DNA of 64,000 nucleotides, from assembly GCF_028728205.1 (NCBI RefSeq), contig NZ_JAQYUU010000009.1, positions 62,001 to 126,000 on the forward strand. The letters run 5' to 3'. The notes beneath the pieces are model-generated. The model saw only the letters and a program-made list of their open reading frames with translations. It was not told where the DNA came from and searched no databases. Of the stretch, positions 16,962 through 26,520 are shown piece after piece. The first letter of the stretch is position 1. Every line of letters begins with the position of its first letter. Source of the DNA: Clostridium sp. 'White wine YQ' (lineage in GTDB: Bacteria > Bacillota > Clostridia > Clostridiales > Clostridiaceae). The position numbers and the translations under genes were made by a program.

Positions 16962-18332
16962 ATGAAAGATAATATAAATTTAACAGAAGGAAAAATAACA
17001 ACAGGTCTTATTAAACTAGCATTACCTATTATAGCCACAAACTTTATTCAAACAGCCTATGGGATGGTTGATATGATATGGGTAGGTAAGATTGGAAGTA
17101 AGGCAGTAGCAGCAGTGGGGACAGCAAGCTTTTTTATAAATCTAGCATTAGCTTTGTTTGCAATTATCATGATAGGGAGCGGAGTTAAGATAGCCCAGAG
17201 TGTTGGGGCGAACAAAAAAGAAGAAACATTAATATATATAAAAAATAGTTTTATATTATCAGTAATTTTGGCAGTGGTATATTCAATATTAATAGTAGTA
17301 CTTAAAAATAAGCTTATAGGCTTTTTTCAACTGAATGATATCGAAATAGAAAAAATGGCAAAAGATTTTTTAGTTTATTCAGCTGTAGGCGTTATTTTTA
17401 TGTATTTTAATTCAATACAAAGCACTATATTAAATAGCTTTGGAAATAGTAAGCTGCCTTTTAAGGCAAATACAATTGGCTTTATAGCGAATATAATACT
17501 AGATCCGATACTTATTTTTGGAGTAGGACCAGTAGCTGGAATGGGCGTTGCAGGAGCAGCTATAGCTACAAATCTCTCAAGAATTATAGTATTTATTATT
17601 TTTATCTTTACAGCAAAGGAGTATTTTAGTTTCAAGGGGGTTTCTGTAAAGTTTGATTTTATTAAAGCTAAAGAAGTATTAAAGATGGGTATGCCGGTTT
17701 CACTTCAAAGAGTTAGTTTTATAGGAATATCAATAATTATTGCAAGACTAATTACAAGCTTTGGAGCCACAGCCATAGCAGTTCAAAAGGTAGGCGTGCA
17801 ACTAGAATCTGTATCATATATGGCAATAGGGGGAATACAAGGAGCCATAGCAGCTTATGTAGGTCAAAACTATGGAGCTAAGAAATACAAGAGAATAGAA
17901 AAAGGCTATTTTAGTGCTTTAACTACCACAATAATATTTGGACTTTTAATTTCAATTATTTTTATTTTATTCCCAAAGGAATTGTTTAGTATTTTTATTC
18001 AAGAACAAGCAGCAGTGGATTTAGGTACTAATTATATGCGAATTTTAGGGTTTTCCCAAGTGTTTATGTGTATGGAACTTCTTACGGTAGGTGCTTTTAA
18101 TGGAGTTGGAAAAACTTATGTTCCACCGATTATAAGTATTACCTTTACAGCTTTAAGAATACCTATGGCAATGATATTATCAAAGGATAATATACTCGGA
18201 CTTAATGGAATATGGGCAAGTATAAGTTTAAGTAGTTTAATAAAAGGAATAATATTAGTTACTTGGTTTATTATATTTTTAAGAAAAACCTTTGTAGTAG
18301 ATAGGAGAGAACAGTGTAATGGAAAGTGTTGA
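16962..18332 (+). CDS. MATE-family efflux transporter
   Basis: A 456-residue, 12-helix multidrug and toxin extrusion protein. The N-terminal LTEGKITTGLIKLALPIIATNFIQTAYGMVDMIWVG pattern and the second-half repeat (KMGMPVSLQRVSF) are typical. It exchanges substrates for Na+ or H+. Its end overlaps the gshAB start by 14 bases, so the two are one operon; the pump could export a thiol conjugate or oxidant, but this is inference. Confidence 0.9.
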   Translation: MKDNINLTEGKITTGLIKLALPIIATNFIQTAYGMVDMIWVGKIGSKAVAAVGTASFFINLALALFAIIMIGSGVKIAQSVGANKKEETLIYIKNSFILSVILAVVYSILIVVLKNKLIGFFQLNDIEIEKMAKDFLVYSAVGVIFMYFNSIQSTILNSFGNSKLPFKANTIGFIANIILDPILIFGVGPVAGMGVAGAAIATNLSRIIVFIIFIFTAKEYFSFKGVSVKFDFIKAKEVLKMGMPVSLQRVSFIGISIIIARLITSFGATAIAVQKVGVQLESVSYMAIGGIQGAIAAYVGQNYGAKKYKRIEKGYFSALTTTIIFGLLISIIFILFPKELFSIFIQEQAAVDLGTNYMRILGFSQVFMCMELLTVGAFNGVGKTYVPPIISITFTALRIPMAMILSKDNILGLNGIWASISLSSLIKGIILVTWFIIFLRKTFVVDRREQCNGKC

Positions 18333-20661
18333 CAATGAATTATTAGAATCGATCTTAACTGAAGATATAGTAACAAAATTATTTAAAGGAAATTTTGGAC
18401 TTGAAAAGGAAAATGTAAGGGTTAGTAAGGATGGTAAACTGTCACTAACTCCACACCCAGCCATATTTGGAGATAAGTTAAAGAATCCATATATTAAAAC
18501 TGATTTTTCAGAAAGCCAAGTAGAGGTAATTACACCAGTTTGTAATAGCATAGAAGAACTTTATGATTATATAGAAAATCTTCAAAATATAGTTTCTCTA
18601 TCCATTGGAGAAGAATATTTATGGCCACAAAGTAATCCGCCTATCTTACCAAGTAATGAGGAAATACCGATAGCTGTTTTTTCCGAAGAAGGTAAGGAAG
18701 AGAGGTTATATAGGGAGAAACTTTCAGAAAAGTATGGTAGAAAGAAACAACTTCTATCAGGTATTCACTACAACTTTTCATTTAAAGAAGAGTTTATAAA
18801 TAGTTTATATAAAAGCCTTGGAAAGGGAGAAAGTTTAAAAGAATTTAAAAATAAAGTTTACCTTAAGATAACAAGAAACTTTATAAAATATAGATGGTTT
18901 TTGATTTATTTAACAGGAGCTAGTCCGGTATTCCACGAGACTTATTTAGATAGATGTACAGATGATATTCAGGAGTTAGCAGATAGAAGCTGTTACTTTA
19001 AAAATATGATATCACTAAGAAATAGTAAATGGGGATATAAAAATAAAGAAGATTATTTAGTTAATTATGATTCACTAGAGCAGTACATCGGAAGTATTCA
19101 AAAACTTATTAATGATGGGAAATTAGATAATGCTAGTGAGTTTTATGGTCCTGTTAGGTTAAAAAGTACTTGTAAAAGATGTTCTCAAGAGAAACTTATG
19201 AAGGATGGAATTGAATATCTAGAGATAAGAATCTTGGATTTAAACCCACTTAATAAAAATGGAATATTTATAGAAGATTTATATTTAGTGCATTTATTTA
19301 TGATATATATGTTGTTCATGAAAGAAAGTACATTAACAGAAGCTGAGCAAAAAATTGCCAATATAAATCATAAAGTTGCAACCATGGCAGGAAGAAGAGA
19401 GGATAGCTTTATCTATAATAAGGATGGAGAAAAAGCTTCATTCAAAGAAGAAGCCCTAAAAATAATAGATAACTTAACAGAGATAGTTAACAAGTTAGAT
19501 TATAAAACTGATTATCTAAGAAAGGTTATAGAAGCAGCAAGAGAAAAAGTTTTAGACGTAAGTAAGACTTATGCGGCTGTTATTACTAAGGAAATAATAG
19601 ATAGTAGTTATGTAAGTTTTCATTTAGCTAAGGCAAAAGATTACTATGAAGAAAGTAAAAGGCAGGATTTTAGCTTAATAGGATATGAAGACTTAGAACT
19701 TTCAACTCAAATATTACTTAAGAATGCAATAAAAAGAGGAATATCAGTTGAGGTTTTAGATAGAGAAGAAAACTTTGTAAGGTTAAAGAAAGATAACAAA
19801 GTTGAATATGTAAAGCAAGCAACTAAGACTTCAAAAGATTCTTATAGTACTGTACTTGTTATGGAAAATAAGGTAGTAACAAAGGAAGTACTAAAAGAAA
19901 ATGGAGTAAGAGTTCCATCAGGAAAAAACTATAACAGTATTAAAGAAGCAAAGGCTGACTATGAATTGTTTAAGAATAAACAAATAGTAATAAAGCCTAA
20001 ATCAACTAATTTTGGAATAGGAATATCTATTTTTAAAGAAGAATTCTCTAAGGAGGATTATATTAGAGCTTTAGAGATAGCTTTTGAAAATGATAAAACT
20101 GCACTAGTAGAGGAATTTATAAGTGGTAAGGAATATAGATTTTTAGTAATAGCAGATGAAGTTGTGGGAATACTTCATAGGGTTCCTGCAAATGTTCAAG
20201 GAGATGGAGCTAGAACTATAACTGAATTAGTTAAGGAGAAAAATAAACATCCATTAAGAGGAAAGGGTTATAAAACTCCTCTTGAAAAAATATCTTTAGG
20301 AGAAATTGAAGAAATGTTCCTTAAAGCTCAAGGAAAGAATTTTGATTATGTACCTAAGGAAGGCGAAATTGTTTATTTAAGAGAAAATTCTAATATAAGT
20401 ACAGGTGGAGATAGCATTGATTTTACTGATGAGATGCATGAGAGCTATAAAGCTATGGCTACAAAATCTGCCAAGGCAGCTAGAGCAACTATTTGTGGAG
20501 TTGATATGATGATACAGGATATAAAGGTTCCATTAAATGAAAGCAATTATGGGATAATAGAGCTTAATTTTAATCCTGCTATACACATTCACTGCTATCC
20601 TTATATAGGAAAAAATAGAGGAGCTGGAGATAAGGTACTAGACGTACTATTTGGAAAATAA
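18319..20661 (+). CDS. gshAB: Bifunctional glutamate-cysteine ligase/glutathione synthetase
   Basis: A 780-residue fusion of the length expected for GshAB (GshF). The N-terminal part is a glutamate-cysteine ligase of the E. coli GshA type (FGLEKENVRV, EVITPVCNS, YNFSF). From about residue 480 an ATP-grasp domain follows (VIKPKSTNFGIGISIF, VEEFISGKEYRFLVI, ELNFNPAIHIHCYP). It makes glutathione from Glu, Cys and Gly in one protein. It is uncommon in strict anaerobes but known in some Clostridia. The operon is MATE-gshAB-ArsR. Confidence 0.95.
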   Translation: MESVDNELLESILTEDIVTKLFKGNFGLEKENVRVSKDGKLSLTPHPAIFGDKLKNPYIKTDFSESQVEVITPVCNSIEELYDYIENLQNIVSLSIGEEYLWPQSNPPILPSNEEIPIAVFSEEGKEERLYREKLSEKYGRKKQLLSGIHYNFSFKEEFINSLYKSLGKGESLKEFKNKVYLKITRNFIKYRWFLIYLTGASPVFHETYLDRCTDDIQELADRSCYFKNMISLRNSKWGYKNKEDYLVNYDSLEQYIGSIQKLINDGKLDNASEFYGPVRLKSTCKRCSQEKLMKDGIEYLEIRILDLNPLNKNGIFIEDLYLVHLFMIYMLFMKESTLTEAEQKIANINHKVATMAGRREDSFIYNKDGEKASFKEEALKIIDNLTEIVNKLDYKTDYLRKVIEAAREKVLDVSKTYAAVITKEIIDSSYVSFHLAKAKDYYEESKRQDFSLIGYEDLELSTQILLKNAIKRGISVEVLDREENFVRLKKDNKVEYVKQATKTSKDSYSTVLVMENKVVTKEVLKENGVRVPSGKNYNSIKEAKADYELFKNKQIVIKPKSTNFGIGISIFKEEFSKEDYIRALEIAFENDKTALVEEFISGKEYRFLVIADEVVGILHRVPANVQGDGARTITELVKEKNKHPLRGKGYKTPLEKISLGEIEEMFLKAQGKNFDYVPKEGEIVYLRENSNISTGGDSIDFTDEMHESYKAMATKSAKAARATICGVDMMIQDIKVPLNESNYGIIELNFNPAIHIHCYPYIGKNRGAGDKVLDVLFGK

Positions 20662-20681
20662 GAAATAGGGGTGAAGTTTTA

Positions 20682-20957
20682 ATGGATGAATTTCAAGTGA
20701 ATATCTTTAAAGCTTTAGCTCATCCTGTGAGACTTAAAATTGCAAAAAGACTTTCTACAGGAGAGATGTGTGTTTGTGAAATGAATGAAGATATAGAATT
20801 CAGTCAAGCAAATCTCTCACAACATCTAAAGATACTAAAGGATGCTAAAGTGGTTAATGCAAAAAAATGCGGTATGTTCATGTATTACAGCATTAAGAGT
20901 GAGAAAATAAAAGAGTTAATTAGATTAACTGAAGAATTATACTACGAAAAAGAATAA
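20682..20957 (+). CDS. ArsR/SmtB-family regulator
   Basis: A 91-residue winged-helix repressor with FKALAHPVRLKIAKRL, a metal-site-like CVCEM motif at the alpha-3 position, and the recognition helix QANLSQHLKILKDAKVV. The CVC pair plus Cys66 (KKCGM) could bind As(III), Cd(II) or other soft metals. It is the third gene of the MATE-gshAB operon, 20 bases downstream, which suggests that thiol synthesis and efflux respond to metal or oxidant stress. Confidence 0.9.
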   Translation: MDEFQVNIFKALAHPVRLKIAKRLSTGEMCVCEMNEDIEFSQANLSQHLKILKDAKVVNAKKCGMFMYYSIKSEKIKELIRLTEELYYEKE

Positions 20958-20959
20958 GA

Positions 20960-21006
20960 TTACCCCAAAGTAGAATGAGAAATTCTATTTTGGGGTAAAT
21001 TTTTTA
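20960..21006. terminator. Bidirectional terminator
   Basis: TTACCCCAAAGTAGAAT (20960-20976) pairs with ATTCTATTTTGGGGTAA (20982-20998) with one G-U, followed by a T-run. It ends the gshAB operon and may serve the convergent MFS gene. Confidence 0.8.
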
Positions 21007-22737
21007 TGCTAAATCTTTTTTATTCTTAGAAAGCATTAATGAGAATATTAAGCCTAATAATGCAATAATAGCAGCACCTATAAATAGTTTTGAATATCCG
21101 GAGTTTAAAGTGCTTTGGAATACATTTTCTATAGTTACTCTAGCATCTTCGATTTGTTTTAAATAACCTTCTTTTATAGTTGCTAATAAAACATCAGCTT
21201 TTGGTCCTCTATAATTAGGAGCAGAGGTTATTCCATTAAGTGCTGGGGCAACCTTATCATTTATCATTGATTCACTAAACTTTTTAATAGAATCTACAAT
21301 TGTTGTAACATCTGAGTTTTGTAAAGTCTGCAATTGATCTGGAGATATTCCCCCTGAACTCATAGACATGCTTCCAGAAGGGGCTGATGACATTCCAGGA
21401 ATCTGTGGAGCTTGTGCTTTTGGAATAACATCCATTAGTTTAGTAGACATATTTTTACCTGCTTCAGATATAAACCCTATGAGTATATTTGGAGAAATTG
21501 CAACTCCTATAGATCTTACTAAAGAAAGAGTTGATTGGGCTGTTGCAGTTTCATTAGCACTTACATTAGTCTGAACTATGTAGTTGAGCGGAGCACCCAT
21601 AGTACAGCCCATCCCAAGTCCAACAAATATCAAGCCTATTACTAAACTTAAGAAACTTGGATGATTTGCAGTATATAAAGCTAGAGTCAATGTTCCAATA
21701 CCAGATAATATAAACCCTACTATTAAAACTAATTTTGCTGAGAATTTATCTATAAGTCTTCCACTTATAGGAGCACCTACTCCAGCAAAAATAGCCATGA
21801 TTGTTACGATATATCCTCCAGAACCAGATTTGATTTTTAAAACATTTTCTCCAAATTGAGGTACAAAAACTACTCCCATCATGCCAGCACCAACAATAAA
21901 GCCTATTATTAATGCTAAAGTTATTTCTCTATTAGTGAAGTATTTTAAATTGAGCACAGGATCCTCAGCTCTTTTTTCTATGAAAATTAATACTGGTAAA
22001 AGTATTATAAATGCTAATAAGAAAGGCCATACATCGTTAGATTTAATACTGCTAGAGAATTCATAGAATTTTAAGTTAGTTAAGCCGTACATTAGTGAAA
22101 GGATGGTTAAGCTTATAACTATACTTCCCCATATGTCAATTTTTCCTGGTACAGTAACTCTATCATCCTTTGGAGTCATGGTAGAAAGTATTAAAATTAT
22201 TATACATATTGGAACATTTATAAAGAATAAAAATCCCCAGTTTGATGAACCAACTAAGTTTAATATGCCTGAACCAATTGTAGGACCCAAGGTCGTTGCT
22301 ATACCATAGATTCCTCCAACCATACCTAAGGCAGCACCTTTTTTCTCAGGAGGAAAGCTTTCACCTATATATGCTGTAGCTATTGGCATTATTCCACCAC
22401 CGCCTATAGCTTGAATTACTCTTGATATTAGTAAAAGGGTAAATCCACCATAAAAATCTGAGATTCCGCATAGCATTGAACCTATTCCAAATAATAAAAT
22501 GCTAATAACATATATTTTTTTCTTCCCAAACCTATCAGATAGTTTTCCGGCTATTGGCATGGCAACAGCATAAGCTAAGGTATATATTGTAATCATCCAT
22601 ATGGAGCTGCTAGCAGATATGTTAAACGAATTTGCTATTACAGTTCTAGCTGGAGAAACAATACCTGAATCTAAAGCTCCTATAAATATGCCCAGTAAAA
22701 ATAATAGTAACATTATGTTTTTGTTTGATTTTTTCAT
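21004..22737 (-). CDS. MFS drug transporter, DHA2 (EmrB/QacA) type
   Basis: A 577-residue, 14-helix major facilitator. N-terminal helices contain GALDSGIVSPARTVIANSF and the motif-A loop GKLSDRFGKKKIY; motif C-like GPTIGSGI follows. A Ser/Met/Gly-rich extracellular loop lies between about residues 430 and 545. It is a proton-coupled multidrug exporter. The TetR gene at 22793 lies just upstream on the same strand, and the TGAACCTTGTTCA palindrome at 22752 lies directly in front of this gene. Confidence 0.92.
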   Translation of the reverse strand: MKKSNKNIMLLLFLLGIFIGALDSGIVSPARTVIANSFNISASSSIWMITIYTLAYAVAMPIAGKLSDRFGKKKIYVISILLFGIGSMLCGISDFYGGFTLLLISRVIQAIGGGGIMPIATAYIGESFPPEKKGAALGMVGGIYGIATTLGPTIGSGILNLVGSSNWGFLFFINVPICIIILILSTMTPKDDRVTVPGKIDIWGSIVISLTILSLMYGLTNLKFYEFSSSIKSNDVWPFLLAFIILLPVLIFIEKRAEDPVLNLKYFTNREITLALIIGFIVGAGMMGVVFVPQFGENVLKIKSGSGGYIVTIMAIFAGVGAPISGRLIDKFSAKLVLIVGFILSGIGTLTLALYTANHPSFLSLVIGLIFVGLGMGCTMGAPLNYIVQTNVSANETATAQSTLSLVRSIGVAISPNILIGFISEAGKNMSTKLMDVIPKAQAPQIPGMSSAPSGSMSMSSGGISPDQLQTLQNSDVTTIVDSIKKFSESMINDKVAPALNGITSAPNYRGPKADVLLATIKEGYLKQIEDARVTIENVFQSTLNSGYSKLFIGAAIIALLGLIFSLMLSKNKKDLA

Positions 22738-22751
22738 ATAAAACTCCTTTC

Positions 22752-22764
22752 TGAACCTTGTTCA
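22752..22764. promoter_or_regulatory. TetR operator in front of MFS gene
   Basis: Perfect palindrome TGAAC-CTT-GTTCA, identical to the copy upstream of the TetR gene at 23342-23354. Confidence 0.75.
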
Positions 22765-22792
22765 TATAAAATTTAAAAAAATGCACTAATTA

Positions 22793-23320
22793 TCATAAGT
22801 TTAAAAGTGCATAAAATTCGTCAAAGGTCATAAACTTTTGTTTTGATATATTCGTTAAGTTATAAACTAAGAACTTAGTTAGTTTAGCTAATTCTATTGA
22901 TGAGGTTATATCACCTTTATTTTTATGGAATAGAAGGATATTCTCTATAGCTTCGTAAAGAGGGGCCATTACATCCACTTCATTATAGGTATAATCTTCT
23001 TTAGACATTTCTACAAAAACACTAATATGATTTTTTAGAAAACCATCTACATATAGAAATATTTGAAAAAGTTTATCTTTAAGTGAGATGTCAGCATTTA
23101 CAATAGCTTGAATAGAAGTAATTATCATAGACCAATCTCTTTCAAAAACCTCTATAGCAAGTTCGCCTTTATTATTAAAATAGTTATAAAAGGTTCCAGT
23201 TCCTATTCCACAAGCTTTTGTAATATCTCTAATGCTTGCATTTTTATATCCTTGTTCAATTAAAGCTTTTTTCCCCTCATCTAGTATTTTATCTCTTAAG
23301 TTCTCTATAATCTTTGGCAT
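22793..23320 (-). CDS. TetR/AcrR-family repressor
   Basis: A 175-residue regulator. It has a TetR helix-turn-helix at 10-55 (ALIEQGYKNASIRDITKACGIGTGTFYNYFNNKGEL) and a helical ligand domain after it. It lies upstream of the MFS pump on the same strand. Two identical 13-base palindromes, one before each gene, make autoregulation plus control of the pump very likely. The inducer is probably a pump substrate. Confidence 0.92.
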   Translation of the reverse strand: MPKIIENLRDKILDEGKKALIEQGYKNASIRDITKACGIGTGTFYNYFNNKGELAIEVFERDWSMIITSIQAIVNADISLKDKLFQIFLYVDGFLKNHISVFVEMSKEDYTYNEVDVMAPLYEAIENILLFHKNKGDITSSIELAKLTKFLVYNLTNISKQKFMTFDEFYALLNL

Positions 23321-23341
23321 CCTTATCCTCCATTTTTAAAA

Positions 23342-23354
23342 TGAACCTTGTTCA
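23342..23354. promoter_or_regulatory. TetR operator in front of tetR-type gene
   Basis: Perfect palindrome TGAAC-CTT-GTTCA, 21 bases upstream of the repressor start. A half-like TTGTTCA recurs at about 23376. Confidence 0.75.
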
Positions 23355-23467
23355 TATTATACAATTTGTTACTAATTTGTTCAATATATTTAAGATTTTT
23401 TTTATTGATGGGGTAATCAAATATAAAGTAAAATAATCATATGAATATAATTTATAAGTGAGGTAAT

Positions 23468-24493
23468 ATGGAGAAAAAAGTTAAACGAATGGATCGCTAC
23501 AAAAAGAAATCAAAGGTGAAGAAGGGGTTATTTCACATAGGTGCATTTATTTTAGCTAATATAATAATTACTATGTGTATAAGTATACCTTTAGTGGTTT
23601 ATGGCCCTCTTGAAAACATTAGAGAATATTATATAACTACGGCAATGACAACTCTTAGTCATAAATATTTAGCAACAATGCTATTTAGCCAAGATGAAAT
23701 AGATAAAGTTATGGCAAAAAATAAGATTGAGGATGACAAGAATTCAACAGTTAATGATATTTCAGTTGATGAATATAAACCTGCTATGAGTGAAGCTGTT
23801 AGCCAGCCTTATGACGGAACTGAACTTATAGATATTTCAAACGGTAAATATAAAGGTTATGTCTTAATCATAAAAGATCCTAAAAGAGTGACACTAGGGA
23901 TACCTGACACCATTGGAAGAAGTGGAAAGAAGCTAGAAGATATCATTAAGCAAGAAGGAGCAATTGCAGGTATAAATGCAGGTGGCTTCCAAGATGATAA
24001 CGGAGTAGGTAACGGTGGGACGCCCTTGGGGGTTGTAATTCATAATGGGAAAGTCTTATATGGTAAGGAAAATAAAAAGTATGAAATGGTTGGATTTAAT
24101 GAAGATGGTATTCTGGTACTAGGCAACTACACCTTAAATGAAATGAGAGATCTTAAGATAAAAGAAGCGATAACATTTTTCCCTTATTTAATAGTAGATG
24201 GAGAACCTACAATTAAAAGTGGAAATGGTGGTTGGGGAATTGCGCCTAGAACAGCTATTGGACAAAGAAAAGACGGGTCCATAGTTATGTTAGTAATAGA
24301 TGGTAGACAGATTTTAAGCCCTGGAGCAACATTAAAAGAAGTCCAAGATATTCTTTTAAAATATGATGTTTATAATGCAACAAATCTAGATGGGGGAGCG
24401 TCTACTATAATGTATTATAAGGATAAGATAGTAAATAAACCATCAAGCTCAGAGACAGGAAGGTATTTACCTTCAGCATTTATAATAAAATAG
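23468..24493 (+). CDS. Membrane-anchored phosphodiester glycosidase family protein
   Basis: A 341-residue protein with a basic N-terminus, one membrane helix (about 22-45) and an extracellular NAGPA-type phosphodiester glycosidase domain (about 120-341). Motifs seen are AIAGINAGGFQD, GGTPLGVVIHNGK, APRTAIGQRKDG and NLDGGASTIMYY. Family members remove sugar-phosphodiester caps or act in exopolysaccharide and wall metabolism. It is monocistronic. Confidence 0.88.
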   Translation: MEKKVKRMDRYKKKSKVKKGLFHIGAFILANIIITMCISIPLVVYGPLENIREYYITTAMTTLSHKYLATMLFSQDEIDKVMAKNKIEDDKNSTVNDISVDEYKPAMSEAVSQPYDGTELIDISNGKYKGYVLIIKDPKRVTLGIPDTIGRSGKKLEDIIKQEGAIAGINAGGFQDDNGVGNGGTPLGVVIHNGKVLYGKENKKYEMVGFNEDGILVLGNYTLNEMRDLKIKEAITFFPYLIVDGEPTIKSGNGGWGIAPRTAIGQRKDGSIVMLVIDGRQILSPGATLKEVQDILLKYDVYNATNLDGGASTIMYYKDKIVNKPSSSETGRYLPSAFIIK

Positions 24494-24501
24494 GATATGT
24501 A

Positions 24502-24530
24502 AAAAGAAGGTTATTTACCTTCTTTTTTTA
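24502..24530. terminator. Terminator between convergent genes
   Basis: AAAAGAAGGT (24502-24511) pairs with ACCTTCTTTT (24517-24526) and runs into Ts. It overlaps the stop of the minus-strand YcxB-like gene. Confidence 0.75.
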
Positions 24531-25074
24531 TGTCTTTAAACACATCAAATATATTTCGTTGCTTTTTAATAAAAGTAAATTTATGTTCAGGTATATTATC
24601 TTTAAGGGCATCTATAAGCATTTGCTTGTTTTGTATATTTTTAGGTATGAAGACACGACCATTTACCCCAATATAGATATGAAAATATAAGTTGTTTTCT
24701 AATACCTTGTTTACTGAAGACCAATTATAAATCACGGTAGAATATGTGCTAATAGCTTTAATTGATTCATTAGTTAGTAATATTGAAACCATATAATTTT
24801 TGCCTGATTTTAGATACCTCATTTCTATGGTTTTCATAAAAAGAAACCTGCAAAATTTTGAGCCAACAGTTATAACAAGTAGGTAAAAAAAGATAATAGA
24901 AAGGATAAACATAAGGAAGTTATGGTTAAACACTAAATATATCATGCCGCATAAGATAAATGGAATAAAGTATAGGCTAAAAAATTCTCTTAATAAGTAG
25001 TCATTTGTATTAAAATAATTATCACATTGAGCTTCTACATACTCCGATTTTGAAAAATTACAGTCTATTTGCAT
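24511..25074 (-). CDS. YcxB-like membrane protein
   Basis: A 187-residue protein with two hydrophobic helices (about 36-75) and a C-terminal YcxB-like domain (VIYNWSSVNKVLENNLYFHIYIGVNGRVFIPK). It is a paralogue of the next gene upstream (25090). ATG 25074 is chosen by comparison with that paralogue, whose protein also starts MQI; an in-frame TTG lies two codons upstream. Function unknown. Confidence 0.8.
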   Translation of the reverse strand: MQIDCNFSKSEYVEAQCDNYFNTNDYLLREFFSLYFIPFILCGMIYLVFNHNFLMFILSIIFFYLLVITVGSKFCRFLFMKTIEMRYLKSGKNYMVSILLTNESIKAISTYSTVIYNWSSVNKVLENNLYFHIYIGVNGRVFIPKNIQNKQMLIDALKDNIPEHKFTFIKKQRNIFDVFKDIKKEGK

Positions 25075-25089
25075 TAGCAAGTCTCCTTT

Positions 25090-25680
25090 CTATTTAAAGT
25101 TATTAAATAGTTTTTTGTATTTTTTATAATCCTCTGCGGCACTAAAGATATTTTGTTTTTCTTTAATAGAACTGAATTTATCATCAGGTAGATTATTTTT
25201 AAGTATATCTATAATAGCTTGTCTATTTTCATTATTTCTAGGTATGAATAGACGCTCATTTACTATGGTAGTTGTATAAAAGTGAAAGTAACGGTAAGTT
25301 TCTACTACTTTTAGAATTGAGGACCAATCAAATTCTAAATTAGCATTATTATAGGTTACTTTGATAGCTTCAGGATTCAATAATACAGAAATCTTTATAG
25401 AGCGTTCTAAGAATATATATTTTTTATTTACTGTCCTAGTAATAATATATTTAAATATAATGGGTCCAATAGGTATAAAGATTGTATAAATCACAATAAG
25501 GCAAATGGCAAAACCTATTAGGCCTATTTTTAAATCACCAATATACACTATGAGTGCTGCTAAAAAAGGTAGTATAGTTATAAATGATACTTTTGAAAAA
25601 ATATAGCTTGATGAATTAAATATATAGTCACATTGTGCTCTTATAAAGTCATTTTTTGAAATTTCAAAGTTTATCTGCAT
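25090..25680 (-). CDS. YcxB-like membrane protein
   Basis: A 196-residue paralogue of 24511-25074 with the same order of parts: MQINFEISKNDFIRAQ, two membrane helices, then LEFDWSSILKVVETYRYFHFYT and RLFIPRNNENRQAIIDILK. The two genes form a tandem duplicate operon separated by 15 bases. Confidence 0.8.
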   Translation of the reverse strand: MQINFEISKNDFIRAQCDYIFNSSSYIFSKVSFITILPFLAALIVYIGDLKIGLIGFAICLIVIYTIFIPIGPIIFKYIITRTVNKKYIFLERSIKISVLLNPEAIKVTYNNANLEFDWSSILKVVETYRYFHFYTTTIVNERLFIPRNNENRQAIIDILKNNLPDDKFSSIKEKQNIFSAAEDYKKYKKLFNNFK

Positions 25681-25883
25681 TAATTATTCTCCTTATAATT
25701 TATGTTAATAAATTTAAAACAATTATACCATACAACCCATATTATTACAAAACAGACAACTATAGTAAGGAGGTGCTAAATATTAAGATTTTTAAGCTTG
25801 ATTGTAAGTAAAGTATATGTGGTATATAATATATAATGCAGTAAAGATTAGTATATATAAAAGTATATATTTAGGAGGAAAAA

Positions 25884-26477
25884 ATGATTATTCTTATAAC
25901 CATTTTAATTGCTTTTATGTTAGGATCTATACCTACAGGATATTTGCTAGTAAAGCATTTTTGTGGGATTGATATAAGAACTCAAGGGAGTGGAAATATT
26001 GGATCAACCAATGTAAAAAGGATAGTAGGAACGAAGATATCAATTGCAACTCAGGTAGGAGATATTGTTAAAGGAGTTGTGGCAGTAGCTTTAGGAATAG
26101 TTGCTTCAAAGCTATATGAACTACCTATTTCTACAGATGTATATCTTTCTATTATTGCGGTAGTTGTAATATTGGGTCATGATTATACTCCTTTTTTAGG
26201 GTTTAATGGAGGTAAAGGAGTTAATACAACCATGGGAGCCTTTATACTATTAGCACCAATTGCAACCTTATCAGGGGTGGTAGTTTATTTTATTTTAAGA
26301 GCTACTACTAAGATAGTATCAATTAGATCAATTTCACTTGGAGCGACGATTCCTATAATATGTATTATTTTAAAAGAACCGCGTCCAATAATAATTGCAA
26401 CTATATGTGCCAGTGTGATAATGATATATAGACATAAGGCTAATATTGTTAGAATGATAAAAAAGGAAGAAAAATAA
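25884..26477 (+). CDS. plsY: Glycerol-3-phosphate acyltransferase PlsY
   Basis: A 197-residue integral membrane enzyme that acylates glycerol-3-phosphate from acyl-phosphate in phospholipid synthesis. The three signature loops are visible: GSIPTGYLL with GSGNIGSTNVKRI, then GHDYTPFLGFNGGKGVNT, then the C-terminal basic tail. Length is normal. GGAGG precedes the ATG. It is a single gene between terminators. Confidence 0.95.
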   Translation: MIILITILIAFMLGSIPTGYLLVKHFCGIDIRTQGSGNIGSTNVKRIVGTKISIATQVGDIVKGVVAVALGIVASKLYELPISTDVYLSIIAVVVILGHDYTPFLGFNGGKGVNTTMGAFILLAPIATLSGVVVYFILRATTKIVSIRSISLGATIPIICIILKEPRPIIIATICASVIMIYRHKANIVRMIKKEEK

Positions 26478-26483
26478 TATATA

Positions 26484-26520
26484 AGGGACTATTTCGTATA
26501 CGAAATAGTCCCTATTTTTA
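26484..26520. terminator. Bidirectional terminator
   Basis: AGGGACTATTTCG (26484-26496) pairs with CGAAATAGTCCCT (26501-26513) across a TATA loop, then a T-rich stretch. It separates convergent plsY and the glycosyltransferase gene. Confidence 0.85.

Noticed and set aside
25767-25812. Small gene after the orphan AAGGAGGTG
   Set aside because: The frame is only 12 codons from a GTG inside the ribosome site. A similar orphan site at about 30670 also lacks a gene.
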